Assembly (NCBI RefSeq): GCF_050496765.1
Contig: NZ_JBNWEO010000015.1
Span: 1 to 64,000, forward strand
Direction of reading: 5' to 3'
Origin: JAEVLT01 sp050496765
GTDB lineage: Bacteria > Bacillota > Bacilli > Bacillales > Cytobacillaceae
DNA length: 64,000 nt
Each line of letters begins with the position of its first letter. Position 1 is the first letter of the stretch. The notes below the pieces were generated by a model that ran no database searches, was not told the DNA's origin, and saw only the letters and a list, made by a program, of their open reading frames with translations. A program made the translations under genes and the position numbers. Positions 15,945-24,980 of this stretch are shown one piece after another.

Positions 15945-15979
15945 AAAAGCTTTTAATTTCGATTGAAGTGGTGATATGA

Positions 15980-17287
15980 ATGAGAATGGTGGATTTGATT
16001 GCAAAAAAACGGGATGGCTGCGAATTATCATCGGATGAAATACACTTTATGATTCAAGGTTATACAGAAGGTTCGATTCCTGATTACCAGATGAGTGCTT
16101 TGACAATGGCGATATTCTTTAAAGGGATGACTGAAAAGGAATGTGCCGATTTAACAATGGCGATGGTTCAATCGGGGGAACAAATCGATTTGTCGAAAAT
16201 TAAAGGAATAAAGGTCGATAAACATTCAACAGGAGGCGTCGGCGATACAACGACCCTTGTTTTAGGCCCATTAGTCGCATCAGTCGGCGTACCAGTCGCG
16301 AAAATGTCGGGACGCGGCTTAGGACATACCGGTGGAACGATTGATAAGCTTGAGTCGGTTAAAGGATTCCATGTTGAAATTGCAAACGATGAATTTATTG
16401 AACTTGTTAATCAAAATAAAATTGCGGTTATCGGTCAAAGCGGGAATCTAACTCCAGCTGATAAAAAGCTGTACGCTTTAAGGGATGTGACAGCAACCGT
16501 TGACAGCATTCCGCTAATTGCCAGTTCGATTATGAGCAAGAAGATTGCCGCGGGTGCAGATGCAATTGTTCTTGATGTCAAGACCGGTGCCGGGGCATTT
16601 ATGAAATCGCTCGACGATTCAAGGAAATTGGCCAAGGCAATGGTTCAAATTGGCAATAATGTTGGCAGAAAAACGATGGCCGTCATCTCAGATATGAGCC
16701 AGCCGCTTGGCTATGCAATTGGCAATGCGCTTGAAGTAAAAGAAGCCATTGATACGCTTAAAGGAAAGGGCCCAAAAGATTTAACAGAGCTATGCGTAAC
16801 CCTTGGCAGCCATATGGTCTTTCTCGCAGAAAAAGCTGGTTCGCTAAAAGAAGCCCGTGAACGGCTAGAAAAGGCAATCGAAGAGGGAAAGGCATTGGAA
16901 AAGTTTAAAACGTTTGTACGTTCGCAAGGCGGAGATACATCGATTGTCGATCATCCTGAAAAATTGCCGCAGGCAAAGTATCAAGTTGAACTTGAAGCCC
17001 AAGAAGATGGCTATGTTGCAGAAATGACTGCCGATGAGATTGGAACGGCGGCCATGCTTTTAGGAGCAGGAAGAGCCACAAAAGAATCCTCGATCGATCT
17101 TGCGGCCGGGCTTGTCTTAAGAAAGAAAATTGGCGACAAAGTCGTAAAAGGGGAATCATTGGTTACGCTATACAGCAATTTTGAAAATATAACAGAGATT
17201 AAAGAGAAGCTTAACCACGCTATTACCATTTCCGCTTCAAAAGTAGAAGCGCCGATTTTACTCTATGAAGAAATAACAGAGCCATGA
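15980..17287 (+). CDS. pdp: Pyrimidine-nucleoside phosphorylase
   Basis: This 435-residue protein phosphorolyses uridine, thymidine and deoxyuridine. It has the family phosphate-binding segment KVDKHSTGGVGD (about residues 79-90), KMSGRGLGHTGGT (about 108), and the glycosyltransferase 3 fold through to a C-terminal domain. It starts MRMVDLI like its B. subtilis homologue. In B. subtilis pdp is in the dra-nupC-pdp operon; here it is joined to drm-punA, giving one cluster for both purine and pyrimidine nucleosides. Confidence 0.94.
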   Translation: MRMVDLIAKKRDGCELSSDEIHFMIQGYTEGSIPDYQMSALTMAIFFKGMTEKECADLTMAMVQSGEQIDLSKIKGIKVDKHSTGGVGDTTTLVLGPLVASVGVPVAKMSGRGLGHTGGTIDKLESVKGFHVEIANDEFIELVNQNKIAVIGQSGNLTPADKKLYALRDVTATVDSIPLIASSIMSKKIAAGADAIVLDVKTGAGAFMKSLDDSRKLAKAMVQIGNNVGRKTMAVISDMSQPLGYAIGNALEVKEAIDTLKGKGPKDLTELCVTLGSHMVFLAEKAGSLKEARERLEKAIEEGKALEKFKTFVRSQGGDTSIVDHPEKLPQAKYQVELEAQEDGYVAEMTADEIGTAAMLLGAGRATKESSIDLAAGLVLRKKIGDKVVKGESLVTLYSNFENITEIKEKLNHAITISASKVEAPILLYEEITEP

Positions 17288-17291
17288 TGAT

Positions 17292-17319
17292 TCGGGAGAA
17301 CTCTCCCGGATTTTTTTTA
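17292..17319 (+). terminator. Intrinsic terminator after pdp
   Basis: CGGGAG (17293-17298) pairs with CTCCCG (17303-17308) and is followed by a run of eight T residues. Confidence 0.8.
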
Positions 17320-17339
17320 CAAAAGAGGAGGAAAAGATT

Positions 17340-17368
17340 GTATAAAAGTGTCCGATTTGGAAAAAATG
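17340..17368 (+). promoter_or_regulatory. Sigma-F promoter of dacF
   Basis: GTATA (17340-17344) and a perfect GGnnAnAnTG element, GGAAAAAATG (17359-17368), are separated by 14 bases. Both match the sigma-F consensus. The site ends 28 bases before dacF, a forespore gene in B. subtilis. Confidence 0.7.
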
Positions 17369-17396
17369 GTGCGTATAAAGAATGGAGGGTTATGGA

Positions 17397-18569
17397 ATGA
17401 AACGTATCGCCACCGTATTTTTCGTGATCACTAGTCTGCTTTTAGCAATGTGGAATCCTTCGGCCTTTGCGAAGGAGAGCAGTAGTCCGGATTTAGTCAA
17501 TAATGTTCGCTCTGCAATTTTGATCGAGCGGGATACCGGTAAAGTTTTATACGAAAAAAATAGCAATCAAGAGCTTCCACCGGCGAGCATGACAAAAATT
17601 ATGACCATGCTGCTAATTATGGAAGCAATGGATGAAGGGAAACTCAGTTGGAATGAGAAAATTCGTGCAAGTGAATATGCCGCTTCAATGGGCGGTTCGC
17701 AAATCTTTTTAGAGCCGGGCGAAGAGATGACAGCAAAACAGCTGTTAATGGGTATTGCGATCGGTTCCGGAAATGATGCATCTGTTGCCATGGCCGAAAG
17801 AATTGCCGGTTCTGAACAGGCTTTTGTTGAAAAAATGAATGAAAAGGCAAAAGAATTAGGATTGAAAAATACGCATTTTAAAAATGTTACCGGTCTGCCA
17901 GTCAGCGGCCATTACAGTACTGCCCACGACATGGCCATCATGGCGAAAGAACTTTTAAAGTATGAAGATATTACAAAGTTTACAGGAATGTATGAAGCAT
18001 ACCTCCGTGAAAATACCGATAAAAAATTCTGGCTTGTTAATACCAATAAATTGGTTCGTTTTTATCCGGGGGTAGACGGTTTAAAAACCGGTTTTACGGC
18101 AGAAGCCAAATATTGCTTGACTGCCACTGCACAGAAAAACGGTATGCGGGTGATTGCGGTTGTGTTTGGGGCACCTACTTCCAAAGAACGGAACGCTCAG
18201 GTGACGAAAATGCTCGATTACGCTTTTAGTCAATATGAAACCCATCCGGTAATGAAACGCAATCAAACGGTAGGAAATGTCCGTGTAAGCAAAGGAAAAA
18301 CAAAAACAGTTGAAGCTGTTACAAGTGAGCCCCTTTCCCTGCTTACAAAAAAAGGTGAAAAAACAGATGCCATTCAAAAACAGGTTGTTTATAACAAGAA
18401 CATAAAAGCCCCCATTCAAAAAGGCGACACATTGGGGACGATCAGGCTTGTAAAAGACGGGAAGGTGCTGCTCGAAAGCCCGATTGTTGCCAAACAAAAT
18501 GTAGCAGAAGCTGGCTGGTGGTCTCTTTATAAACGTGCCTTCGGTTTGTTTACAAGAGCGGGAGAATAA
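17397..18569 (+). CDS. dacF: D-alanyl-D-alanine carboxypeptidase DacF
   Basis: This 390-residue penicillin-binding protein trims stem peptides in the forespore wall and affects cortex cross-linking. It has a signal peptide (cleavage after AFA, residue 25), the active-site S64-x-x-K67 (PPASMTK), S124-G-N126 and K230-T-G, and a C-terminal beta-sheet domain with an amphipathic tail. The ATG at 17397 follows GGAGGG by 7 bases; the in-frame ATG 17382 overlaps it. Confidence 0.93.
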   Translation: MKRIATVFFVITSLLLAMWNPSAFAKESSSPDLVNNVRSAILIERDTGKVLYEKNSNQELPPASMTKIMTMLLIMEAMDEGKLSWNEKIRASEYAASMGGSQIFLEPGEEMTAKQLLMGIAIGSGNDASVAMAERIAGSEQAFVEKMNEKAKELGLKNTHFKNVTGLPVSGHYSTAHDMAIMAKELLKYEDITKFTGMYEAYLRENTDKKFWLVNTNKLVRFYPGVDGLKTGFTAEAKYCLTATAQKNGMRVIAVVFGAPTSKERNAQVTKMLDYAFSQYETHPVMKRNQTVGNVRVSKGKTKTVEAVTSEPLSLLTKKGEKTDAIQKQVVYNKNIKAPIQKGDTLGTIRLVKDGKVLLESPIVAKQNVAEAGWWSLYKRAFGLFTRAGE

Positions 18570-18598
18570 CAGCAGGCTCTCTTAGTTGAACAAGTCAT

Positions 18599-18605
18599 TG
18601 TCGAA
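18599..18605 (+). promoter_or_regulatory. Spo0A box
   Basis: TGTCGAA matches the 0A box exactly and lies 56 bases before the sigma-H -35 element of spoIIA. A weaker inverted copy (TCAGACA) lies at 18615-18621. This is where phosphorylated Spo0A activates the operon in B. subtilis. Confidence 0.7.
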
Positions 18606-18660
18606 TTCTTGCCGTCAGACACTTTTTTTAGCGAATATCAACTAGTTTTGTCTTAGATGA

Positions 18661-18686
18661 AGGAGATTGAGCTATCGATAGAGAAT
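18661..18686 (+). promoter_or_regulatory. Sigma-H promoter of the spoIIA operon
   Basis: AGGAGATT (-35, 18661-18668) and GAGAAT (-10, 18681-18686) with a 12-base spacer match the sigma-H consensus AGGAWWT and RGAAT. Confidence 0.75.
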
Positions 18687-18720
18687 TGACTCACTATACC
18701 AGATAAGGAGGCCAGGCATA

Positions 18721-19071
18721 GTGAGTCTAACTGTCGAAATGGAAAGAATCCATGATGTTTTGTGCATTCGATTAAGCGGAGAATTGGATCATCATACTGC
18801 TGAAGAGCTTCGCGAAAAAGCATCGGAAGCGATTGAAAGGAATCATATTCGCCATCTTGTCTTGAATTTGGAGCAGCTGACTTTTATGGACAGCTCAGGG
18901 TTAGGTGTGATTTTGGGCAGATATAAACAGATCAAGCAAGCGGGCGGAGAAATGGCAGTATGCGCAATTTCCCCAGCAATTCAAAGATTATTCGATATGT
19001 CGGGCTTGTTTAAAATCATCCGCCTGGACCCGACAGAAGAATTTGCTTTGCAAAGATTGGGGGTTGCTTAA
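18721..19071 (+). CDS. spoIIAA: Anti-sigma F factor antagonist SpoIIAA
   Basis: This 116-residue STAS-domain protein releases sigma-F by binding SpoIIAB. The phosphorylation site S58 lies in FMDSSGLGV. It starts with GTG after AAGGAGG. First gene of the conserved three-gene operon. Confidence 0.97.
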   Translation: MSLTVEMERIHDVLCIRLSGELDHHTAEELREKASEAIERNHIRHLVLNLEQLTFMDSSGLGVILGRYKQIKQAGGEMAVCAISPAIQRLFDMSGLFKIIRLDPTEEFALQRLGVA

Positions 19072-19074
19072 TCG

Positions 19075-19515
19075 ATGAAAAACAAAATGAAGCTTCAATT
19101 CAGTGCTCTTAGCCAAAATGAATCATTCGCCCGGGTAACAGTTGCGGCTTTTGTCGCACAGCTAGACCCAACAATGGACGAGTTAACCGAAATTAAGACG
19201 GTTGTTTCAGAAGCGGTTACGAATGCGATTATTCACGGATACGATCATGATCCAAATGGCATTGTCTATATTGAGGTAACGATTGACGATCAAGTTGTTG
19301 AACTCAGTATAAGAGATGTTGGAATTGGCATTGAAGATGTGGAGGAAGCTCGTCAGCCATTATTTACAACAAAGCCGGATTTAGAACGTTCCGGTATGGG
19401 TTTTACAATCATGGAGAATTTCATGGATGAAATAGAGGTTCATTCACAGCCGGGCAGCGGAACCGAGGTCAAATTACGAAAGCATTTACAATCCCGCAAA
19501 ATGCTGTGCAATTAA
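19075..19515 (+). CDS. spoIIAB: Anti-sigma F factor / serine kinase SpoIIAB
   Basis: This 146-residue GHKL-type kinase holds sigma-F inactive and phosphorylates SpoIIAA. The N box with E46 and N50 (SEAVTNAIIHGY), the G1 box RDVGIGI (about 78-84) and the G2 region SGMGFTIM (about 105) are intact. Starts 3 bases after spoIIAA. Confidence 0.97.
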   Translation: MKNKMKLQFSALSQNESFARVTVAAFVAQLDPTMDELTEIKTVVSEAVTNAIIHGYDHDPNGIVYIEVTIDDQVVELSIRDVGIGIEDVEEARQPLFTTKPDLERSGMGFTIMENFMDEIEVHSQPGSGTEVKLRKHLQSRKMLCN

Positions 19516-19527
19516 GGAGACTTGCCT

Positions 19528-20286
19528 ATGGATGTGGAGGTCAAGAACAATAAAAGTCAAACGTATTTAAAAGATCATGAGGTCAAGGAACTGATTAAAA
19601 AAAGCCAGGAGGGAGATCAGGCTTCCCGCGATAGGATTGTTGAAAAAAATATGCGGCTTGTTTGGTCAGTTGTCCAACGCTTTTTAAATCGGGGATACGA
19701 CCCAGACGATCTCTTCCAAATTGGGTGTATCGGTTTACTTAAATCGGTTGACAAATTTGATTTAACCTATGATGTGAAATTCTCAACGTATGCGGTGCCC
19801 ATGATTATCGGGGAAATCCAGCGATTTATCCGTGATGATGGGACAGTCAAAGTGAGCCGATCGTTAAAAGAAATGGGAAATCGAATCCGAAAAGCAAAAG
19901 ATGAATTGTCCAAGATTTTCGGTAGAACGCCGACAGTAAATGAACTATCCGAACATCTGCAACTTTCACCTGAGGACATCATTCTTGCCCAGGAAGCAAG
20001 CAGAGCCCCCTCTTCCATCCATGAAACCGTCTATGAAAATGACGGCGACCCCATCACACTTTTGGATCAAATTGATGATGGGAATGAAGGAAAATGGTTC
20101 GATAAATTTGCTTTAAAAGAAGCAATTCTTGAATTGGAAGAACGTGAGAGACTCATTGTTTATTTGCGGTATTATAAGGATCAAACGCAATCAGAAGTTG
20201 CCGCAAGGCTGGGGATTTCCCAAGTACAGGTATCAAGGCTCGAAAAAAAAATCTTAAAACAAATGAAAAATCGTATGGATTCTTAA
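19528..20286 (+). CDS. sigF: RNA polymerase sporulation sigma factor F
   Basis: This 252-residue sigma-70-type factor directs the first forespore-specific genes. It has region 2 (about residues 35-105, DDLFQIGCIGLLKSVDKFD), region 3 and region 4 with the helix-turn-helix QSEVAARLGISQVQVSRLE (about 218-237). ATG 19528 is chosen because GGAG is 7 bases upstream and the protein then starts MDVEV as in B. subtilis; the TTG at 19522 is too close to that site. Confidence 0.97.
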   Translation: MDVEVKNNKSQTYLKDHEVKELIKKSQEGDQASRDRIVEKNMRLVWSVVQRFLNRGYDPDDLFQIGCIGLLKSVDKFDLTYDVKFSTYAVPMIIGEIQRFIRDDGTVKVSRSLKEMGNRIRKAKDELSKIFGRTPTVNELSEHLQLSPEDIILAQEASRAPSSIHETVYENDGDPITLLDQIDDGNEGKWFDKFALKEAILELEERERLIVYLRYYKDQTQSEVAARLGISQVQVSRLEKKILKQMKNRMDS

Positions 20287-20303
20287 TTCATACGATTTTT
20301 TAT
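20266..20303 (+). terminator. Intrinsic terminator overlapping the sigF stop
   Basis: AAAAATCGTATG (20266-20277) pairs perfectly with CATACGATTTTT (20289-20300). The stem includes the last codons of sigF. Confidence 0.75.
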
Positions 20304-20311
20304 TTTTACTT

Positions 20312-20341
20312 TTATAAAATACTTCTGATTTACTCATACTA
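20312..20341 (+). promoter_or_regulatory. Sigma-G promoter of the spoVA operon
   Basis: CATACTA (20335-20341) is a perfect sigma-G -10 element; the -35 (TTATAA near 20312) is weak. It lies 37 bases before spoVAA, which is a sigma-G operon in B. subtilis. Confidence 0.55.
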
Positions 20342-20378
20342 TCCATACGAGGAAATCAATGTTTGGGAAGTGAGTGTC

Positions 20379-20999
20379 TTGGAGAAAACGATTTACATTC
20401 GCATGCGTAATCGCGTACAAGCCCGGCTTTACGAAAAAGTGCGATTAGAGGATACAGCCCAAATTATTGCCCCAGAACAGATATTACCCGCATTACAAAA
20501 CCTTGTTGTTCATCAAGTTTCGAAACAAGATAAAAACATTGTCATCATTGATGTGATGAAAGTAATTGGGATGATCACCGAATTGATCACCGAAACGGAT
20601 ATTCAAACCATTGGTCCTGCGCAGACTATTATTGAAGTGATCTATAAGAAAAAGGGAGTCTCCATTCCTTTTTTTCTTTTAATTTGGTTTTTGTTATTTT
20701 TCGGGTCGGCAATGGGAATTATGAATTTCCATGATGATGTAAGTATGCAAAGTGTGCAGGAAAAGCTCTACACGATGATTACTGGTTTGAAAAATCCGAA
20801 ACCCCTTCTTTTCCAAATCCCCTACTCAATTGGACTAGGTCTTGGGATGATCTTGTTTTTTAACCATGTGTTTAAAAAGCGGATCAACGAAGAGCCGAGT
20901 CCATTGGAAGTGGAGATGTTCAACTACCAGATGGATTTGGATAGTTACGTGATTATTCATGAAAACAAAGAGAGTATGAAACGCCTTGATAATCATTAA
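20379..20999 (+). CDS. spoVAA: Stage V sporulation protein AA
   Basis: This 206-residue inner-membrane spore protein is part of the SpoVA system for dipicolinic acid transport. It has a soluble N-terminal half and two membrane helices (about residues 91-112 and 140-163, in MNFHEDV-like and YSIGLGLGMI contexts). The TTG at 20379 gives the same N-terminus (LEKTIYIRMRNRV) as the B. subtilis protein; a GTG at 20370 is an alternative. Last codons overlap spoVAB. Confidence 0.9.
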   Translation: MEKTIYIRMRNRVQARLYEKVRLEDTAQIIAPEQILPALQNLVVHQVSKQDKNIVIIDVMKVIGMITELITETDIQTIGPAQTIIEVIYKKKGVSIPFFLLIWFLLFFGSAMGIMNFHDDVSMQSVQEKLYTMITGLKNPKPLLFQIPYSIGLGLGMILFFNHVFKKRINEEPSPLEVEMFNYQMDLDSYVIIHENKESMKRLDNH

Positions 21000-21411
21000 A
21001 ATGGCAGCAGTGGTGTTTATTGGGACAGCGAGCGGGTTGGCCGTTGGTGCTGGGTTTGTAGCATTCCTGTCCGTGCTTGGGATTATCCCCAGATTGACTC
21101 AACTATCGAAGACGATGAAAATGATTCATTTGTATGAATGGGCTGTAGTGATCGGGGCGCTTGCAGGCGTGATGGCCAGTCTAAGAAATCCTGTTATAGG
21201 GCTATCCAAGTATTTTTTAATTCCGATTGGACTAACAGGGGGAGTGTTTTACGGAATGCTGGCAGCCGGTTTGACGGAAGTGCTGAATGTGCTTCCGATT
21301 TTGGCGAAAAGAATGGGGATTGATGGGAAAATTATCTCTTTGTTGATGGCGATTGTACTCGGTAAAATCTTTGGCTCTATTTTTCAATGGGTATATTTTA
21401 TTCACCACTAG
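20986..21411 (+). CDS. spoVAB: Stage V sporulation protein AB
   Basis: This 141-residue membrane protein has about four helices and motifs typical of SpoVAB (GFVAFLSVLGIIPRLTQLSKTM, LTEVLNVLPILAKRMGI). The frame overlaps the end of spoVAA by 14 bases and starts with TTG. In most Bacillus species spoVAC follows; here the next gene, 29 bases on, is spoVAEa. Confidence 0.92.
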   Translation: MIIIKMAAVVFIGTASGLAVGAGFVAFLSVLGIIPRLTQLSKTMKMIHLYEWAVVIGALAGVMASLRNPVIGLSKYFLIPIGLTGGVFYGMLAAGLTEVLNVLPILAKRMGIDGKIISLLMAIVLGKIFGSIFQWVYFIHH

Positions 21412-21440
21412 ATGATTTCGCCAAGAAAGGATAGTTAGGT

Positions 21441-22019
21441 ATGAGTATTCAAAGGCGCGTGATTTTAATAACAGATGGGGATGAATATGCGAGGCGCACA
21501 GTAGAATATGTAGCAAAAGAAAACGGCGGACGCTGCATTTCGATGTCACAAGGAAATCCTTCTGTTCATACCGGGCCAGAACTTGTTCACTTAATCAAAC
21601 AGACACCTCATGATCCAGTGCTTGTGATGTTTGATGATAGTGGATTAGTTGGGGAAGGTCCTGGAGAACAGGCCTTGAAATACGTTGCCGGGCACCCCGA
21701 CATTGAAGTACTTGGGATCATCGCAGTTGCCTCGAAAACAAGACAGGCAGAATGGACAAGGATTGACGTTTGCATTGATCGTGATGGTGAATTAACGCCA
21801 TATGGCGTTGATAAATTTGGCATACCGGAACTTGAAATGGGCCGGTTAAATGGCGATACGGTTTATTGTCTTGATCATTTAGATGTCCCATTGATTGTCG
21901 GAATTGGCGATATTGGAAAAATGGCAAAACGGGATCATTTTGAACGGGGAGCGCCGATTACGAGAAAGGCAGTTGAACTGATTTTAGAAAGGAGTGGTTT
22001 TTTTGACAAGAGAAACTGA
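21441..22019 (+). CDS. spoVAEa: Stage V sporulation protein AEa
   Basis: This 192-residue soluble protein matches SpoVAEa (VILITDGDEYARRTVEYVAKENGGRCIS at its start; VMFDDSG about residue 55; IGIGDIGKMAKRD about 154). It is not the membrane protein SpoVAEb. Its upstream neighbours in other species, spoVAC, spoVAD and spoVAEb, are missing. AAAGGA precedes the ATG and the end overlaps spoVAF. Confidence 0.92.
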   Translation: MSIQRRVILITDGDEYARRTVEYVAKENGGRCISMSQGNPSVHTGPELVHLIKQTPHDPVLVMFDDSGLVGEGPGEQALKYVAGHPDIEVLGIIAVASKTRQAEWTRIDVCIDRDGELTPYGVDKFGIPELEMGRLNGDTVYCLDHLDVPLIVGIGDIGKMAKRDHFERGAPITRKAVELILERSGFFDKRN

Positions 22020-23487
22020 GCAAAAATGGCCTATTCCGGAATCTGTACATGAAGTAGAAAATTTCATGAAACAGCGGGTTGGCTTGGGAATTAGCTTTGA
22101 TTTAGGTGTCAGAAAGCTGAAAGTATTAAAAAAAGATGTACATATCTACTATGTAAATGGTCTGTGTGACACCCGCTATATCATTGAGCTGATTGAAGAA
22201 TTAGTCGAACTGAATGATCATGAAAAACTGTCAACAAATTTATACAATCTTGTTTATAACAGGCTTGTCAACCAATCGGTACAGCCAATTGAAACGCTTG
22301 ATGAGCTCGTGCTTTTTGTTCTTTCAGGCCAGATTGTCGTTGTTTTGGAAGGAACAGGAACTGCTCTTGCAGTAGATGTCAGAAGCTATCCAGGGAGACA
22401 ACCGCAAGAGCCGGATACGGAAAAAGTTGTCCGAGGCTCACGCGACGGGTTTGTTGAGAATATTATTTTAAATACGGCATTAACAAGAAGAAGAATTCGC
22501 GATGAACGGCTAAGGTTTGAAATGCTAAAGGTTGGTGAACGTTCTAGGACGGATGTATCCATTGCGTACTTGGAGGATGTAGCTGACCCGGAGTTGATCA
22601 ATATTATTCGCAAAGAGATTACATCGATTAACACTGATGGAATACCGATGGCAGATAAAACCATTGAGGAGTTTTTGGTAAAGCAAGGATTTAACCCATA
22701 TCCGCTTGTTAGATACACAGAACGGGCAGATGTAGCAGCAGCACACCTTCTTGAGGGGCATGTTATTATTTTTACCGATACATCACCGAGTGTGATCATC
22801 GCTCCGACAACTTATTTTCACCATGTACAACATGCCGAAGAGTACCGGGAATCACCGGCGATGGGTACATTTGTCCGTTGGACGCGCTTCCTCGGCGTAC
22901 TTACTTCGATCTTTTTGCTGCCGCTTTGGCTTTTATTTGTATTAGAGCCATCGATGCTGCCGCCAAATCTTTCGTTTATCGGGCCAAATGAACAAACGAA
23001 TATTCCGATTATCATCCAAATTTTCCTTGCTGATTTCGGAATTGAATTTTTAAGGATTGCCGCGATCCATACACCAACACCTCTGTCGACGGCGATGGGT
23101 TTAATTGCAGCCGTGTTGATCGGGCAGATTGCGATCAGCGTTGGCCTGTTTGTACCGGAAGTGATTCTGTATGTTGCCGTAGCTGGTATCGGTACGTTTA
23201 CAACACCAAGTTATGAATTAAGCGTAGCCAATAAAATTGCCAGATTAACGCTGCTTATTTTAGTATCGCTATTCCATACCCCTGGTTTTGTAATAGGAAC
23301 AGCATTGCTTTTCATCTTCCTTGTTCATACGAGGGCACTTAATACGCCGTATTTTTGGCCTTTTTTGCCATTTGAACCAAAAGGTTTTCTGCAAATTATT
23401 ATCCGTCGGGCTGTCCCGGGGTCGATGCTTAGACCAAGTATTGTCCATCCGAGAAATCAATATCGGCAGCCGCCAAATGAACAATAA
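22003..23487 (+). CDS. spoVAF: SpoVAF, GerA-family spore protein
   Basis: This 494-residue protein is the GerAA-like member of the spoVA operon: a large N-terminal soluble part (about 1-290) and four to five membrane helices in the C-terminal third, ending in a short basic tail. It is thought to assist germinant-receptor-dependent germination. TTG 22003 is preferred, as AAAGGAG lies 8 bases before it, whereas the GTG at 21994 overlaps that site. A terminator follows. Confidence 0.92.
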   Translation: MTRETEQKWPIPESVHEVENFMKQRVGLGISFDLGVRKLKVLKKDVHIYYVNGLCDTRYIIELIEELVELNDHEKLSTNLYNLVYNRLVNQSVQPIETLDELVLFVLSGQIVVVLEGTGTALAVDVRSYPGRQPQEPDTEKVVRGSRDGFVENIILNTALTRRRIRDERLRFEMLKVGERSRTDVSIAYLEDVADPELINIIRKEITSINTDGIPMADKTIEEFLVKQGFNPYPLVRYTERADVAAAHLLEGHVIIFTDTSPSVIIAPTTYFHHVQHAEEYRESPAMGTFVRWTRFLGVLTSIFLLPLWLLFVLEPSMLPPNLSFIGPNEQTNIPIIIQIFLADFGIEFLRIAAIHTPTPLSTAMGLIAAVLIGQIAISVGLFVPEVILYVAVAGIGTFTTPSYELSVANKIARLTLLILVSLFHTPGFVIGTALLFIFLVHTRALNTPYFWPFLPFEPKGFLQIIIRRAVPGSMLRPSIVHPRNQYRQPPNEQ

Positions 23488-23554
23488 AATTTCATTGCAG
23501 AAATTGCTTTGTTATGCTAAAGTAATTTTAATTATATAAGGTGACTATGGATGG

Positions 23555-23592
23555 AATAGGCAGCATCTTTATGGGATTCTGCCTATTTGTTT
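23555..23592 (+). terminator. Intrinsic terminator after spoVAF
   Basis: AATAGGCAG (23555-23563) pairs with CTGCCTATT (23579-23587). The following sequence TGTTTATT is a moderate T-run. Confidence 0.6.
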
Positions 23593-23613
23593 ATTGAAAA
23601 GAGAGGGAAAGCA

Positions 23614-24918
23614 ATGTATTTGTATGGAACGACAAAAATCAACCAAAATGGACATTTGGAAATAGGCGGCGTTGATACGGTTCAACTGGCAGAGCAATAT
23701 GGAACACCGCTTTACGTATATGATGTAGCATTGATCCGCGAAAGGGCAAGAGGGTTTAAACAAGCGTTTATCGAGCAAAATGTCACTGCTCAAGTTGCTT
23801 ACGCCAGCAAGGCATTTTCAACCATTGCGATGGTACAGCTTGCTGAGGAGGAAGGATTATCACTTGATGTTGTTTCAGGCGGTGAACTTTATACGGCGCT
23901 GACGGCGGGATTCCCGGTTGAACGCATCCATTTTCACGGCAATAATAAAAGCCGCGAAGAGTTAGCGATGGCTTTAGATCATGAGATTGGCTGTATAGTT
24001 GTTGATAATTTCACCGAACTGCAGCTGCTGAAATCGCTTTGTTTGGAAAAAAATACTACTGTGAAAATTTTATTAAGAGTTACCCCTGGCATTGAGGCCC
24101 ATACCCATGATTATATTTTAACAGGACAGGAAGATTCGAAGTTTGGCTTTGATCTGCAAAACGGTCAGGCGGAAGAAGCCCTACAACAGGTACTTTTATT
24201 TCCATCATTTGAGGTTTTAGGGATTCATTGTCATATTGGATCGCAAATTTTTGAAACGACAGGCTTTTTACTGGCGGCAGAAAAGGTCTTCGAAAAGCTG
24301 CATGAGTGGAAGCAGAAGCTTTCGTTTGAAGCGAAAGTATTAAATTTAGGCGGCGGCTTTGGCATCCGGTATACAAAAGAGGATGAACCGCTTGCTCCTG
24401 CGCAATATGTTACTGAAATTATTCGCGACGTAAAAAAATGGTCCGACCTCTACTCAATGAAACTGCCGGAAATTTGGATTGAACCCGGACGCTCGCTAGT
24501 TGGGGATGCAGGAACCACTCTTTACAAAGTAGGTTCGCAAAAAGAAGTTCCCAATGTCAGAAAGTATGTGGCTGTTGACGGCGGAATGAGTGACAACATC
24601 CGCCCGGCACTGTATCAGGCGAAATATGAAGCGGTTCTGGCCAACCGCCCATTAGCGGAGTCAAAAGAAACAGTTTCAATTGCGGGGAAATGCTGTGAAT
24701 CCGGGGATATGCTGATTTGGGATTTACCGCTGCCTGCTGCTGAGCAGGAAGACCTTCTTGCTGTTTTTTGCACAGGTGCCTACGGTTATTCAATGGCAAA
24801 TAACTACAACCGCCTACCGCGCCCTGCAGTCGTCTTCGTCGAAAAGGGCGAAGCCAGACTTGTTGTAAAAAGAGAAACATACGAGGACCTTGTCCGACTG
24901 GACGTTTCATTAAAATAA
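23614..24918 (+). CDS. lysA: Diaminopimelate decarboxylase
   Basis: This 434-residue PLP enzyme makes lysine from meso-diaminopimelate. The fold-type III barrel has the PLP lysine in YASKAFS (about residue 61), HIHCHIGSQ (about 208), the GGGFGI loop (about 250) and C-terminal CESGDML (about 360) and GAYGYSM. ATG 23614 follows GAGAGGG; no lysine riboswitch is visible in the 127-base leader. It follows spoVAF as in B. subtilis. Confidence 0.95.
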   Translation: MYLYGTTKINQNGHLEIGGVDTVQLAEQYGTPLYVYDVALIRERARGFKQAFIEQNVTAQVAYASKAFSTIAMVQLAEEEGLSLDVVSGGELYTALTAGFPVERIHFHGNNKSREELAMALDHEIGCIVVDNFTELQLLKSLCLEKNTTVKILLRVTPGIEAHTHDYILTGQEDSKFGFDLQNGQAEEALQQVLLFPSFEVLGIHCHIGSQIFETTGFLLAAEKVFEKLHEWKQKLSFEAKVLNLGGGFGIRYTKEDEPLAPAQYVTEIIRDVKKWSDLYSMKLPEIWIEPGRSLVGDAGTTLYKVGSQKEVPNVRKYVAVDGGMSDNIRPALYQAKYEAVLANRPLAESKETVSIAGKCCESGDMLIWDLPLPAAEQEDLLAVFCTGAYGYSMANNYNRLPRPAVVFVEKGEARLVVKRETYEDLVRLDVSLK

Positions 24919-24950
24919 TAGAAAGCATTGATAGTGTGTAAACTAAGAAA

Positions 24951-24980
24951 AACCGGGCAAAAACCGCCCGGTCCCTTTTA
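24951..24980 (+). terminator. Intrinsic terminator after lysA
   Basis: CCGGGC (24953-24958) pairs with GCCCGG (24966-24971), followed by TCCCTTTT. Part of this stem belongs to the repeat that also occurs at 12341-12380. Confidence 0.65.

Noticed and set aside
23488..23613. Lysine riboswitch before lysA
   Set aside because: The leader is only about 126 bases, half of it taken by the spoVAF terminator, too short for an L-box.
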